A stretch of 23,565 nt of DNA from a virus. The notes under the pieces were generated by a model. The model searched no databases. It saw nothing but the letters and a program-made list of their open reading frames with translations, and was not told where the DNA came from. This document shows, piece by piece, positions 1 to 8,638 of the stretch. The stretch's first letter is position 1. Every line of letters starts with the position of its first letter. Where the stretch lies: the IMG/VR virus record IMGVR_UViG_3300020389_000003, positions 1-23,565 of that record; one strand, given 5' to 3'. The translations under genes were made by a program, and so were the position numbers.

Positions 1-39
1 GGCGCACCGGTTTTCGCAGCATTTTGAGAGGGTGAACAC

Positions 40-495
40 ATGGGCGGAGTAGGCAGCGGCCGGCACCCATCGCCAGCAACGCAGGTGAAGCGCAACACCG
101 TGCCCACGGTAGAGCTAAAGCTGCTAGGTAACTACAAGCCCGACAAGCACGGCCGGCGCGTGGATGACGTTATAGCCATAGCCAGCGGGAAGCCTGAACC
201 GCCAGCCAACATGAGCGAAGCCGGCGCTGAATGGTGGGCCTGGTCCGTGGACAGCCTGCCCGCTGGTATCTACACCAAAGCCGATACGGGGTTATTGCAC
301 CAGGCATTGAACTGGTGGGTCCGCTGGGCAGCTGCGGCAGATGCCGGCGATGCCGTGGAAATGGAACGGGCAACCCGGAACTACGTTGCACTGTCAAAAG
401 TGCTGTATTTCGGCCCAGTGGGCCGAACGAAGCTGGTATCGTCCGAACCCGTACAGGTCGACGGCATATCCAGAAGGGAGCGTGGCAATGGCTGA
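40..495 (+). CDS. terS: Terminase small subunit, P27-like
   Basis: 151 aa. It resembles P27-family small terminases, which bind the packaging site on phage DNA and hand it to the large subunit. Visible family features are a basic N-terminus, a GKPEPP motif near residues 50-55, then a helical region rich in Trp and Ala typical of the oligomerising part (about residues 60-120). The start is preceded by a GAGAGGG ribosome site. The end overlaps the large-terminase start by 8 bases, consistent with coupled translation. Position directly before the large subunit supports the call. Family assignment is by recognition of sequence pattern, not by search. Confidence 0.85.
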   Translation: MGGVGSGRHPSPATQVKRNTVPTVELKLLGNYKPDKHGRRVDDVIAIASGKPEPPANMSEAGAEWWAWSVDSLPAGIYTKADTGLLHQALNWWVRWAAAADAGDAVEMERATRNYVALSKVLYFGPVGRTKLVSSEPVQVDGISRRERGNG

Positions 496-2125
496 CAAGG
501 TAACCGCACGCTGGACGCTGAACGACGCTGACGAACGTGCCGTAGTAAATGGCTGCCGGATGGATGAAACCCGCGGCCAGCACATTATCGATTTCTGCCA
601 GCAGCACCTGCGACTATACGAAGGGGAATACGCCGGCCAGCGGGTAGAGCTGATGGACTGGCAGCACGACCTGCTTATGCGGCTGTTTGGCTGGGTGAAG
701 TTTAGCGACGACTGGAACCGCGAAGTACGGCGGTTTACCCGCTGTAGCCTGTGGGTGCCCAAAAAGAGTGGGAAGTCACCTTTGGCGGCGATGGTAGGCC
801 TTTACCTGATGACGGCCGACGGAGAACGCGGGCAAAAGGTATTCAGCGCGGCGAAAGACGGCAAGCAGGCCGGCATTGTCCACGCGCATGCCAAAGCGAT
901 GGTAGAAATGTCGCCGGCCCTGGCCGCGGAATGCAAGATAAACAACACCAGCGGCGTGATAGCCCATACACCGACGCGAAGCACGTACAGCATACTGCGC
1001 GGTGATAATATCAAAGGGCAAGAAGGGCTGAACGGCAGCGTCATTATTGACGAAACGCACGTCGTGGACAGCCGGCTGGCGTCTGTACTTGAATACATGG
1101 GCGCATCGAGGGCGGAGCCGATCCAGTTTGAAGTAAGCACCGCCGGCAATAACCCCCAGGGGTACGGCAAGCGGCAATGGGACTATGGCCGGGCCGTAAA
1201 TGAAGGGATGATCCACGACGATTCATTCTTAGCGGTTGAATATTCGGCACCGCAGGCGACAACTGACGCGGATTGCGGTGACGTAGAAATCTGGAAAGCT
1301 GCCAACCCATCCTGGGGCGTCACAATCAAGCAGGGCGAATTCGAGCAAAGCTACCAACGGGCACAGCGTAGCCTGACAGACTTCCAAACGTGGAAAATGT
1401 ACCGTTTAAACATATGGACCAGTGCGCAAAATATCTGGCTGCGCAAGGCAGACTGGAAAGAATGCCAGGCCGACATCACCGAGGATGAAATGGCCGGCCG
1501 GGACTGCTTTATCGGGCTGGACCTGTCACGGACGCGGGATATGACAGCGGCCGTTTGCGTCTTTCCGGGTGACGACGGCGAGACCTATACCGTTCTGCCG
1601 TATTTCTGGCTGCCCGAAGAAACCGCGAAAGCCAATAGTCATCTGGCATCGTACCTGGACTGGTCAGCCGGCGGCTATCTGGAACTGACACCAGGCAACG
1701 TCGTTGATTATTCGTACGTGGAACAGCGGATTATTGACCTGGCCGGCCTGTTCAACGTGCAGGGTCTGGTTTTCGATCCCACGTACGCGGAAGAACTGAC
1801 ACAGCGGCTAGAAGCTAACAACGGTATTCCGCGCGAAGCATTCCGCCAGACGATTATGATGTTTGCCGGCCCCACGGCGGAATTTGAACGGCTGGTTATC
1901 GGTAAGCACCTGCGGCACCCAGGCCACCCCGTACTAGATTGGCAAGCCGGGCACGTACAGGTGAAGCAGGACAACAACGCAAACAAGCGGCCCGTGAAGC
2001 CTGTTCACGACGACCCGAAAAAGATAGACGGCATTGTGGCGGCGATCATGGCACTAGGCCGCGCGCAGGCTGAAGCTCCACCAGTTTATGACTATTACGA
2101 AGACAACACCCTGGAACTGTTCTAA
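488..2125 (+). CDS. terL: Terminase large subunit (ATPase-nuclease)
   Basis: 545 aa from the ATG at 488, which has an AGAAGGGAG ribosome site; an in-frame ATG at 341 lies inside terS and is less likely. This is the packaging motor that pumps DNA into the prohead and cuts it. The Walker A motif VPKKSGKS is at residues 90-97 and Walker B VIIDE at 185-189. The C-terminal RNase H-like nuclease shows the expected acidic positions in GLDLSRTRD (about residue 343), VFDPTY (about 430) and KKIDG (about 514). Length and motif order fit the Terminase_1 family of HK97-like phages. The stop codon overlaps the portal start by one base (TAATG). Confidence 0.95.
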   Translation: MADKVTARWTLNDADERAVVNGCRMDETRGQHIIDFCQQHLRLYEGEYAGQRVELMDWQHDLLMRLFGWVKFSDDWNREVRRFTRCSLWVPKKSGKSPLAAMVGLYLMTADGERGQKVFSAAKDGKQAGIVHAHAKAMVEMSPALAAECKINNTSGVIAHTPTRSTYSILRGDNIKGQEGLNGSVIIDETHVVDSRLASVLEYMGASRAEPIQFEVSTAGNNPQGYGKRQWDYGRAVNEGMIHDDSFLAVEYSAPQATTDADCGDVEIWKAANPSWGVTIKQGEFEQSYQRAQRSLTDFQTWKMYRLNIWTSAQNIWLRKADWKECQADITEDEMAGRDCFIGLDLSRTRDMTAAVCVFPGDDGETYTVLPYFWLPEETAKANSHLASYLDWSAGGYLELTPGNVVDYSYVEQRIIDLAGLFNVQGLVFDPTYAEELTQRLEANNGIPREAFRQTIMMFAGPTAEFERLVIGKHLRHPGHPVLDWQAGHVQVKQDNNANKRPVKPVHDDPKKIDGIVAAIMALGRAQAEAPPVYDYYEDNTLELF

Positions 2126-3768
2126 TGGCAAACATGATCGATACAGGCGACGAAGCCCGCAGCATGGAGAATCCAAACATTCCGCTGGGCAGCCCTGAAG
2201 TATGGAACGAAGTTTTCGGTAGTGACCTGGCCGACACCGGCGAAGCTGTGAACAGCAAGAAGGCTTTAAGCCTGGCACCCGTCTGGCAGGCGGTAAGCCT
2301 GATATCGGGCGACGTTGCGAAACTGCCCATAAACGTCTACCGCCGTCGGCCCGACCTGGGCGAACGCGGCCGGGAAGTGGACCGCGGGCATGTAGCCCAG
2401 AACCTGATTAGGTGGAAGTCCAACCCGCATATGTCCGCGTTCAAGTTCTGGCGGCGTTTGATGACGCACGCGCTGCTGTACGGCAACGCATACGCTTTGA
2501 TTGACCGCGACCCGAACGGCAAGGCGTTGGGCCTATATCCGCTGTTACCTGACCGGACACAGCCGCAGATACGCGACGATGGCAGTATGTTCTACGTTTC
2601 CGAAATAGGCGGCGAACTGGTTACATTCTTCGGCAGCCAGGTAATGCACCTGGAACATATCAGCATCCGCGGTGATGCAGACTGTGAACTGGTCAGCGTT
2701 GCCCGCAACAGTCTGGCACTGGGCCTGGCACAGAATAAGTTTGCCAGCCGGTTTTTCCAACACGGTGCCCGCATTGGCGGAATTCTGGAAGTGCCGCCAG
2801 GCATGACAAAAGTAGCAGCCGACAATCTGGAACAGGGATTCCGCAAGACCTACGAAGCGGTAGACAACGCATTCAAAACCGTCATTCTGCGCGAGGGGTC
2901 CAAATTCCACGCCGGCCAGTTCAATGCGCAAGAAGCGCAAATGGTGGCGGCCCGCAGCGAACAGGTAAAAGACATTGCCCGCTGGTACAACCTGCCACCG
3001 CATAAGCTGGGCGACGACAGCCGGACCAGTTACAGCAGCCTGGAACAGGAAAACCGCAGCTACCTGGATAGCTGTTTGTCGCCCTGGCTGCACACAATCC
3101 AGGCTGAATGCTGGATGAAGCTACTGACGACACCGGAACAGGACGCGGGCACCCATTTCGTAGAACACAACATTGACGCATTGATTCAGGCGGACACCCT
3201 GACCAAATACCAGGTTGGCCGTATGGGTATAGAAATGGGCGTTCTAAGCCCTGACGAATTCCGAGCTATGCAAAATATGAACCCACGGCCAGACGGCCGC
3301 GGTGGCGTTTACCTGCGGCCGCTAAACATGACTGTGGCTGGCGAAGAAGATACTCAGGGCGACGATTCAGCCAGCCGGGACGCTACGCGCTATGTCATGT
3401 TAGACGCTATTGACGATGCCGTGGGAGGGCTGCTGGGCGTTGTCACGCGGGCCGTCAAACGCAAGACAGCAAGCCGGTTTTGCAGCTGGGTAGATGGCAG
3501 CCTGGACAGTGACACAATGGAAACCGTGCAGGCCGATCTATGCACCGCGGTGATGGCGTATTGTGCTGTCAGACGTAGCGACGTACTGGAAACTACCAGC
3601 CGGATTATGGAAGCACTCTACAGCCGGCTGCACAGGCAGTTGGACAAGCTGCTGGAATCCACCGGCCAGGATGACATCAAAGCAACCGTTGTGGATAACG
3701 CGGCCAGTCTGCGCGTGGACCTGCCTGAACTAATTTTGCAAGACGTTGAAAAGGATGACGACCAATGA
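2125..3768 (+). CDS. Portal protein, HK97 gp3-like
   Basis: 547 aa. It forms the dodecameric ring at the head vertex through which DNA enters and leaves. The N-terminal part has the HK97-type signature LSLAPVWQAVSLISGDVAKL followed by PINVYRR (about residues 49-75), and a typical portal core continues to about residue 405. The protein is longer than usual: residues from about 420 onward form an extra helical, acidic-ended region that I do not recognise. Its end overlaps the protease start as ATGA, so translation is likely coupled. Order terminase-portal-protease-capsid is diagnostic. Confidence 0.93.
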   Translation: MANMIDTGDEARSMENPNIPLGSPEVWNEVFGSDLADTGEAVNSKKALSLAPVWQAVSLISGDVAKLPINVYRRRPDLGERGREVDRGHVAQNLIRWKSNPHMSAFKFWRRLMTHALLYGNAYALIDRDPNGKALGLYPLLPDRTQPQIRDDGSMFYVSEIGGELVTFFGSQVMHLEHISIRGDADCELVSVARNSLALGLAQNKFASRFFQHGARIGGILEVPPGMTKVAADNLEQGFRKTYEAVDNAFKTVILREGSKFHAGQFNAQEAQMVAARSEQVKDIARWYNLPPHKLGDDSRTSYSSLEQENRSYLDSCLSPWLHTIQAECWMKLLTTPEQDAGTHFVEHNIDALIQADTLTKYQVGRMGIEMGVLSPDEFRAMQNMNPRPDGRGGVYLRPLNMTVAGEEDTQGDDSASRDATRYVMLDAIDDAVGGLLGVVTRAVKRKTASRFCSWVDGSLDSDTMETVQADLCTAVMAYCAVRRSDVLETTSRIMEALYSRLHRQLDKLLESTGQDDIKATVVDNAASLRVDLPELILQDVEKDDDQ

Positions 3769-4385
3769 AAAAGCGTTTCCCGAACCAGCTGCCCGTCGAA
3801 GTGCGCAGCGAGAACGGCCAGCCCGTCATTACTGGTTATGCGGCCGTGTTCTATCGTGCAGACGACCCGGGCACAGAATTTGAACTGATGGACGATTACG
3901 TTGAACGCATCATGCCAGGTGCATTCACAAACGCAATCGAAGCGCGGCAGGATGTCCGCGGGCTGTTTAATCACGATATGAACCAGGTGCTAGGCCGTAC
4001 CACGGCCGGCACAATGGTGCTAAGTGAAGACGGTCTAGGGCTACGGTACGACATTACGATGCCGGACACCCAGCTAGGCCGCGACGTAGCTACCAGCATT
4101 AGCCGCGGCGACGTTACCGGCAGCAGTTTTAGCTTTCAGGTGGGCACCGACGGCGCAGAAATACGACGCGACGACGGGCAGACTGTCCGCGAACTGCGCA
4201 ACCTGGACGTGTTCGATGTCGGCCCTGTCACGTTTCCAGCGTATAAGGGCACCAGCACAACGCTGCGCAGCCTGGACAACGTGCAGGAATCGAATGCGGC
4301 ACTGGATCAGTGGTTGGAAGCTGCCCAGCGGGACCAGGACGCGGTTACAGTGCGGGCCAGGCTAATCCAGCTGGATTTGCATTGA
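3765..4385 (+). CDS. Prohead maturation protease, HK97 family
   Basis: 206 aa serine protease (U35/S78 type) that removes the delta domain of the capsid protein during head maturation. The opening resembles the family (GYAAVFYRADDPG near residues 24-36). The catalytic histidine is probably His70 in GLFNHD and the catalytic serine Ser120 or Ser121 in DVTGSSFSF. The following DVGPVTFPAY motif is also typical. The start overlaps the portal stop (ATGA). It is followed by 186 bases without a gene, then the capsid gene, its expected substrate. Confidence 0.93.
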   Translation: MKKRFPNQLPVEVRSENGQPVITGYAAVFYRADDPGTEFELMDDYVERIMPGAFTNAIEARQDVRGLFNHDMNQVLGRTTAGTMVLSEDGLGLRYDITMPDTQLGRDVATSISRGDVTGSSFSFQVGTDGAEIRRDDGQTVRELRNLDVFDVGPVTFPAYKGTSTTLRSLDNVQESNAALDQWLEAAQRDQDAVTVRARLIQLDLH

Positions 4386-4571
4386 CGATTACAGACGAAC
4401 CGTGACAATTACAGATGCCGGTTGAACGCAACGCAAGTAGACGGCGACTAACGAACAGCTGAACCCTGACAAGGCAGTATCTGTTTGTGCTGTGTCTTAT
4501 TACGAACACAGCCGGCAGATGGTGCCTGTTTTTTGTGGACCTAGCCGGCGCAAACCGACAAGGAAACCACG
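4386..4571 (+). promoter_or_regulatory. Capsid gene leader with hairpins
   Basis: This is the longest gene-free gap in the structural block. It contains a hairpin with stem GCTGTGT (4489-4495) and ACACAGC (4506-4512) and a ten-base loop. A short GGCA/TGCC stem (4514-4526) follows, and then six T residues (4529-4534). ATTACAGA occurs twice near its start. The arrangement could be a leaky terminator, an mRNA-stabilising leader or an RNA-processing site raising capsid expression. No convincing promoter was seen. A Shine-Dalgarno AAGGAAA lies at its end. Confidence 0.4.
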
Positions 4572-5888
4572 ATGTCAGATATTCTTAAGCAGCTGCAAGA
4601 GCAACGTAGCGAACTGTCAGCCCAGATTAAAACACTGGCCGAAAGCCAGGATGATTGGTCCGCAGAAGACCGCGGTAATTGGGAATCGGTTAACAGCCAG
4701 TACGATAACGTATCGTCTGAAATGGAAGCCGAAAAAGAAAAGCTGGCCGTCGAATCGCGATTAGCTGAAGTGGCGCAGGCCACTGACGTTGCAACATTCA
4801 AGGCAAAGCGCGCAGGGGCTGAACCTGTCACGGCCGAAAGCCACAACCTGGCATTCCAGGCCTGGGCACGATACCAGAACGGTATTGATATCGAGGACCG
4901 CCACCAGAACGCGTGCCGCCAGGTAGGCATTGATTACAAAGCACCGTCTTTCGATGTCACGCTGGCACAGAAGCCGCTCGGATTCCGCCATAACGGGTTT
5001 GGTCGTGCATTGGAAGCACGGGCGCAATCTGTTGGCACCGATTCGGCTGGTGGTTACACCGTCCCCGAGGGATTCGTTTCGGAACTGGAACGGGCATTGC
5101 TGGCATTTGGTGGCCCGCGGCGCGTTGCCAGAATTCTGCGAACTGACAGCGGTAACGATATGCCCTGGGCAAACGTCGACGACACCGGCAACACAGGCCG
5201 ACTGTTGAGCGAGAATGCCGCGATTACTGAAACCGCTGTCACGTTTGGTAGTGTGACGCTGGCGGCCTATAAGTATTCGAGCGACAGCGTACTCGTCAGT
5301 GCCGAACTGATGTCAGATTCGGCATTCTCGCTGGCATCTGAAGTCGGCAGCATGCTGGGCGAACGTATCGGCCGCATCACCGCGCAGCACTTCACCACGG
5401 GCACCGGCAGCAGTCAACCGCAGGGCTGTACTGTTGGCGCGTCTGCTGGCGTGACAGCCGCGGGGGCAGCTGCAATTACCACTGACGAATTGATTGAGCT
5501 GTATCACAGCGTCGACCCCAGTTACCGGAATGATCCGAGCTTCGGCTGGATGATGCACGATGACATCGTGCTGTACGTTCGCAAGTTGAAGGACGCGAAC
5601 GACCAGTATCTGTGGCAGCCTGGCCTTCAGGACAGCGAACCTGACCGATTGTTGGGTAAGCCCGTCGTTGTCAATAACGACATGCCTGCCCTGGCAACTG
5701 GAAACGTCACTGTCCTAGTTGGCGCTTTTTCCAAGTTCATTATTCGGGACGCTGGCAATATCCGGCTGTTCCGGCTGGAAGAACGATTCAGGGACAATGA
5801 CCAGACTGGATTCGTGGCATTTAGCCGCCATGACAGCAAAATTATCGATGCCGGTAGTGGGCCGATTAAGAAGCTGACCCAGGCATAA
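4572..5888 (+). CDS. Major capsid protein, HK97 fold, with delta domain
   Basis: 438 aa. Residues 1 to about 75 are a charged coiled coil, the delta scaffolding domain normally removed by the protease. Mature protein probably begins near residue 150, just before the family hallmark GTDSAGGYTVPEGF (154-167). The rest shows capsid-family features such as VSAELMSDSAF, the GTGSSQPQG turn, and the C-terminal segment ending in an axial-domain-like FSRHDSKI. The ATG at 4572 has an AAGGAAA ribosome site. The neighbouring protease and connector genes confirm the role. Confidence 0.95.
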   Translation: MSDILKQLQEQRSELSAQIKTLAESQDDWSAEDRGNWESVNSQYDNVSSEMEAEKEKLAVESRLAEVAQATDVATFKAKRAGAEPVTAESHNLAFQAWARYQNGIDIEDRHQNACRQVGIDYKAPSFDVTLAQKPLGFRHNGFGRALEARAQSVGTDSAGGYTVPEGFVSELERALLAFGGPRRVARILRTDSGNDMPWANVDDTGNTGRLLSENAAITETAVTFGSVTLAAYKYSSDSVLVSAELMSDSAFSLASEVGSMLGERIGRITAQHFTTGTGSSQPQGCTVGASAGVTAAGAAAITTDELIELYHSVDPSYRNDPSFGWMMHDDIVLYVRKLKDANDQYLWQPGLQDSEPDRLLGKPVVVNNDMPALATGNVTVLVGAFSKFIIRDAGNIRLFRLEERFRDNDQTGFVAFSRHDSKIIDAGSGPIKKLTQA

Positions 5889-5898
5889 CGGGGTAGCA

Positions 5899-6114
5899 AT
5901 GAAGGTCAGACTGTTGACGGGGCGCGTATCGCTAACCGGCGTGAACAATGCCGGCGACGTTATCGACGTTCCCGAAGCGGAAGCCATGACCCTGATTGAC
6001 CGAAACCTGGCCGAACCTGTCACGCAATCGCGCGTGGCAGGCCGGCCGGAATCGGCGATGCTGGAACCACCCAAGCCCAAGCGCAGGAAAGCAAAACATG
6101 ACGGGCGTAATTGA
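5899..6114 (+). CDS. Small conserved phage head-region protein
   Basis: 71 aa. The pattern of a short beta-rich N-terminus with AGDVIDVPEAEAMTLIDRNLAEP (split as AGDVIDVPE and AEAMTLIDR) is common in small proteins encoded beside capsid genes. The C-terminus is proline- and lysine-rich. The ATG follows GGGGTAGC. It overlaps the next gene by 17 bases. A role in head completion or decoration is a guess from position only; no catalytic motif is present. Confidence 0.7.
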   Translation: MKVRLLTGRVSLTGVNNAGDVIDVPEAEAMTLIDRNLAEPVTQSRVAGRPESAMLEPPKPKRRKAKHDGRN

Positions 6115-6721
6115 CTACGGCCTGGACCTGCAAACCGCAGCCGCAGCCGAACCGTTGACGGCGGCGGAGTGCCGCAGCCATTTGAACCTTGACGAAACGT
6201 ACTACGACACCACGCTGGACAATCTGGTTATAGCGGCCAGACAAACGGTGGAGTCTGTCACCGGCCGCCAGTTGATAACGGCAACGTATGACCTGACCCT
6301 GGACAAGTTCCCAGCAGGCCGTAAGGTGCTGCCGCTGCCCAAGGGCCAGCTGCAAAGCGTATCAGCGATAACCTACACCGACACCGCCGGCATTAGTGCA
6401 ACCTGGACGGCCAGCGATTATATCGTTAGCACGAAACGCGACCCAGGCAGCGTTACGCCGGACTACGACAAAGTCTGGCCCAGTGCGCGCAGCGTTCGCG
6501 ATGCCGTGCAGATTCGATTTGTTGCCGGCTACGGTGACGCGGCCAGCGACGTACCGCAGGCAATCAAGCAGGCCATTCTGCTGCTGGTTGGTCACCTATT
6601 CGAGAACCGTGAAGCCGTACTGGTGGGCGTGAATGCACAGCCGCTACCAATGGCCGTTGACAGTCTTCTGGCACCGTATTCATTGGGGGACCAGTTTACA
6701 TGGTACGGGCAGGGAAGCTAA
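6098..6721 (+). CDS. Head-tail connector, gp6-like adaptor
   Basis: 207 aa from the ATG at 6098 (preceded by CAGGAAA). A longer frame from 5996 reads through the previous gene and is unlikely. Sequence features match the HK97 gp6/phage_gp6 connector family. An N-terminal helix-rich part has LTAAECRSHLNLDETYYDTTLDNLI-type wording, written here as LTAAECRSHLNLDE and DNLVIAARQTVES. A central beta region and an end helix (AIKQAILLLVGHLFENREAV) follow. The adaptor ring docks under the portal. The gene overlaps the next by 22 bases. Confidence 0.88.
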   Translation: MTGVIDYGLDLQTAAAAEPLTAAECRSHLNLDETYYDTTLDNLVIAARQTVESVTGRQLITATYDLTLDKFPAGRKVLPLPKGQLQSVSAITYTDTAGISATWTASDYIVSTKRDPGSVTPDYDKVWPSARSVRDAVQIRFVAGYGDAASDVPQAIKQAILLLVGHLFENREAVLVGVNAQPLPMAVDSLLAPYSLGDQFTWYGQGS

Positions 6722-7041
6722 GGCGGCGCATCGCCATTCAGACAGAAGCCGAAGCCGCTGACGCTGGCGGACAGTTGATAAGTACGTGGTCGACAGACAG
6801 AACGATGGACGGGCAGATTATCGAGAAGGGCGGCGGCGAGACAATCCGCGGCAACCAGGTTAACGACCAGGTAACGGCCGTAGTCGTCATACGCGAACCG
6901 CGTAGCGGCACGTTTCCTACGCCGAAAATGCGTTGTCAGTTCACCGACGGCGGCAGCACCAGAACATTAGATATCGAGTACGTGCAGCGGCGTGATAACT
7001 ATCACCGCGAATTGTGGTTGTACTGCCGGGAGGATGTCTAG
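6700..7041 (+). CDS. Head closure protein (stopper), SPP1 gp16-like
   Basis: 113 aa. Small beta-rich protein of the phage head-tail joining family: N-terminal AGKLRRRIAIQTEAEAADAGG and W-containing strand near residue 30, then repeated strands ending in WLYCREDV. These proteins seal the portal after packaging and form the tail interface. The ATG at 6700 lies within the connector gene and is preceded by GGGGGA. The gene is followed without gap by a GTG start at 7042. Confidence 0.85.
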   Translation: MVRAGKLRRRIAIQTEAEAADAGGQLISTWSTDRTMDGQIIEKGGGETIRGNQVNDQVTAVVVIREPRSGTFPTPKMRCQFTDGGSTRTLDIEYVQRRDNYHRELWLYCREDV

Positions 7042-7473
7042 GTGGCAAAGTTCGGACTAAAAAACGCTGGTTTTCACGTCACCGGAATGGACGTTGTTGA
7101 CCGCAAGCTATCCAGTTTTGACGACAAGGTGCAGAAGAAACTGATTCGCAAAGCGTTGCGCAATGGTGCAAAGCTGATAGCCGGAACCGCTAAAAGTGCG
7201 GCACCGAAGGACAGCGGACTATTGAAGACCAGCATTAAGCCGAAAGCTGCGAAGCGTAGCCGCAAGACAGCCCACCAGGTAACAGTGCGGGTGGTTAGCG
7301 GGATGTCCACGCACCGCGGCGAGTTCTACCCTGGCGGGTTTATCGAGTACGGCACGCAATACCAGCCGGCCCAGCCGTTCATGCGGCCAGCAGCGAAACA
7401 GCAGCGGCAGGCGGTGATTAACCTATTCCGCAAAGACGTTGCGGAAGCTGTGAAGGAACTGGCGAAAAAATGA
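7042..7473 (+). CDS. Tail-completion/neck protein, HK97 gp10-like
   Basis: 143 aa starting with GTG directly after the previous stop; a GGGAGGATG stretch just upstream supplies the ribosome site. The protein fits the HK97-gp10 family: an N-terminal helical part with KVQKKLIRKALRNGAKLIAGTAK, then the hallmark APKDSGLLKTSI, then YPGGFIEYGTQYQPAQPFMRPA. Members act at the head-tail neck. Its end overlaps the next gene by four bases (ATGA). The location between the stopper and the tail terminator agrees. Confidence 0.9.
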   Translation: MAKFGLKNAGFHVTGMDVVDRKLSSFDDKVQKKLIRKALRNGAKLIAGTAKSAAPKDSGLLKTSIKPKAAKRSRKTAHQVTVRVVSGMSTHRGEFYPGGFIEYGTQYQPAQPFMRPAAKQQRQAVINLFRKDVAEAVKELAKK

Positions 7474-7892
7474 CAGACATTGGCAAAGGGCTACGCACGT
7501 ACCTGCTGACAGACACCGCAATAGCGGCTGACGTTGGAACGCGCATATTCCCCAGGGCCATGCCGCAAGATGCCACGCTGCCGGCTATCGTGTTCCAGCT
7601 AATCAGCAGCATTAGCGTGGACCAGGTAGACAGCGCGGCAGGCATTGCCAATGCACTGGTGCAGGTAGACATCTACGGCGAAACGCACCTGGCCGCGAAT
7701 AACCTGGCCGAAGATGTCCGCAACGCTGTACACGGTTACAGCGGGAGCATGGGCAGCGAAACAGTGCAGTCTGTTGGTATCGCCAACAAAATTGAAGGCT
7801 ACCTGGTGCCTGACGACGGCGGCGACGACGGCACGTACCGCGTAACGCTGGACCTGGACATTGTACACACCGAAGCAGTACCCACGTTTTAG
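7470..7892 (+). CDS. Tail terminator, DUF3168-like
   Basis: 140 aa. It resembles the DUF3168/gp11 tail-terminator family, which caps the growing tail tube. Visible traits are the N-terminal helix with LRTYLLTDTAIAADVGTRIF, the conserved PAIVFQLIS strand, a VQVDIYG strand, a helix with ANNLAEDVRNAVHG, and the final VTLDLDIVH strand. The start overlaps the previous stop. It lies just before the tail tube gene, as expected. Confidence 0.88.
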   Translation: MTDIGKGLRTYLLTDTAIAADVGTRIFPRAMPQDATLPAIVFQLISSISVDQVDSAAGIANALVQVDIYGETHLAANNLAEDVRNAVHGYSGSMGSETVQSVGIANKIEGYLVPDDGGDDGTYRVTLDLDIVHTEAVPTF

Positions 7893-7903
7893 GAGTTTGA
7901 ATT

Positions 7904-8317
7904 ATGGCGATGACAGGCAACGGAACGAGCATTGTATTCGGAACGTCAGGCTGGACGGGTTCGATTATTTCGATATCGGGCACAAGCCAATCACGCGAAG
8001 CCCTGGAAGATACGCACCTGGGCATCACGGGCGAGCGAACATTCGTGCCGGACGATCTAATCAGCCCAGGCGAATTCGATATCGAATTCTATTGGGACCA
8101 ATCCGCGGGGACATTTCCACCGATTACGGCGGTGGCAGAAAGTTTGACGATATCGTTCAAATTGAAAACGGGCGAAACCGTCCAAGCCACTCTCGCTGGA
8201 TCAGGATTCGCGACAGAATCCGAAGGACCGACAACGACGAATTCTGAACTAATGACCGGCACAATGACCATCCAGTGGGACGGGAAAACCGGCCCCACGT
8301 ATACAGCAGGCAGCTAA
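7904..8317 (+). CDS. Major tail tube protein
   Basis: 137 aa. Small beta-rich protein with the order expected of a siphovirus tail tube: N-terminal strands with ISISGTSQSREALEDTHLG, a PDDLISPGEFDIEFYW segment, and a late LMTGTMTIQWDGK strand. It has one of the best ribosome sites of the window (AGGAG, then ATG at 7904), consistent with high expression. Position between tail terminator and chaperones supports the call. No C-terminal Ig-like domain is present, so it is a minimal form. Confidence 0.87.
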   Translation: MAMTGNGTSIVFGTSGWTGSIISISGTSQSREALEDTHLGITGERTFVPDDLISPGEFDIEFYWDQSAGTFPPITAVAESLTISFKLKTGETVQATLAGSGFATESEGPTTTNSELMTGTMTIQWDGKTGPTYTAGS

Positions 8318-8638
8318 ATGGACATCCAACTAGAACCGCACCCTGCCAGGCATCTGGTAGATGGCGAGCTGGTGCCGTTAATAACGGACCAACTGATGGT
8401 CCGCGTTGATGGTATTCAGGTCGGCTACTGCGGCGCGGCTGCTGGTGGGTATCTGCAATTCACCGTGCCCGTGGACCAGGCCACCCAGGACGCTGTAGCT
8501 GTCCACGTTGAACAGCAGGTAGGCGGCCCGCAGGATGTCGTGGTGATATTGGACGTGGAAGCAGCGTTAGAAGTAATCGACGACGACGACGGTAACGGGG
8601 AGCTCACTAACGATGACGAAGATAGCAGGCCGGAATGA
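8318..8638 (+). CDS. Uncharacterised tail-region protein
   Basis: 106 aa, starting at the base after the tail tube stop. I do not recognise it. It is acidic, with a predicted beta-rich middle and a very acidic end (VIDDDDGNGELTNDDEDS). The phage position is where some genomes encode a small tail accessory or chaperone. It overlaps the next gene by 26 bases. Function cannot be assigned. Confidence 0.7.
   Translation: MDIQLEPHPARHLVDGELVPLITDQLMVRVDGIQVGYCGAAAGGYLQFTVPVDQATQDAVAVHVEQQVGGPQDVVVILDVEAALEVIDDDDGNGELTNDDEDSRPE

Noticed and set aside
341-487. Longer large-terminase start at 341
   Set aside because: It would overlap terS by more than 150 bases and lacks a ribosome site, whereas 488 has a strong one.
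2545-3093. A 182-codon minus-strand frame
   Set aside because: Antisense to the conserved portal gene and without coding features.
4529-4534. Full intrinsic terminator before the capsid gene
   Set aside because: The T6 run is 16 bases beyond the main stem and the stem next to it is only four pairs; termination is doubtful, so it is described only as a structured leader.
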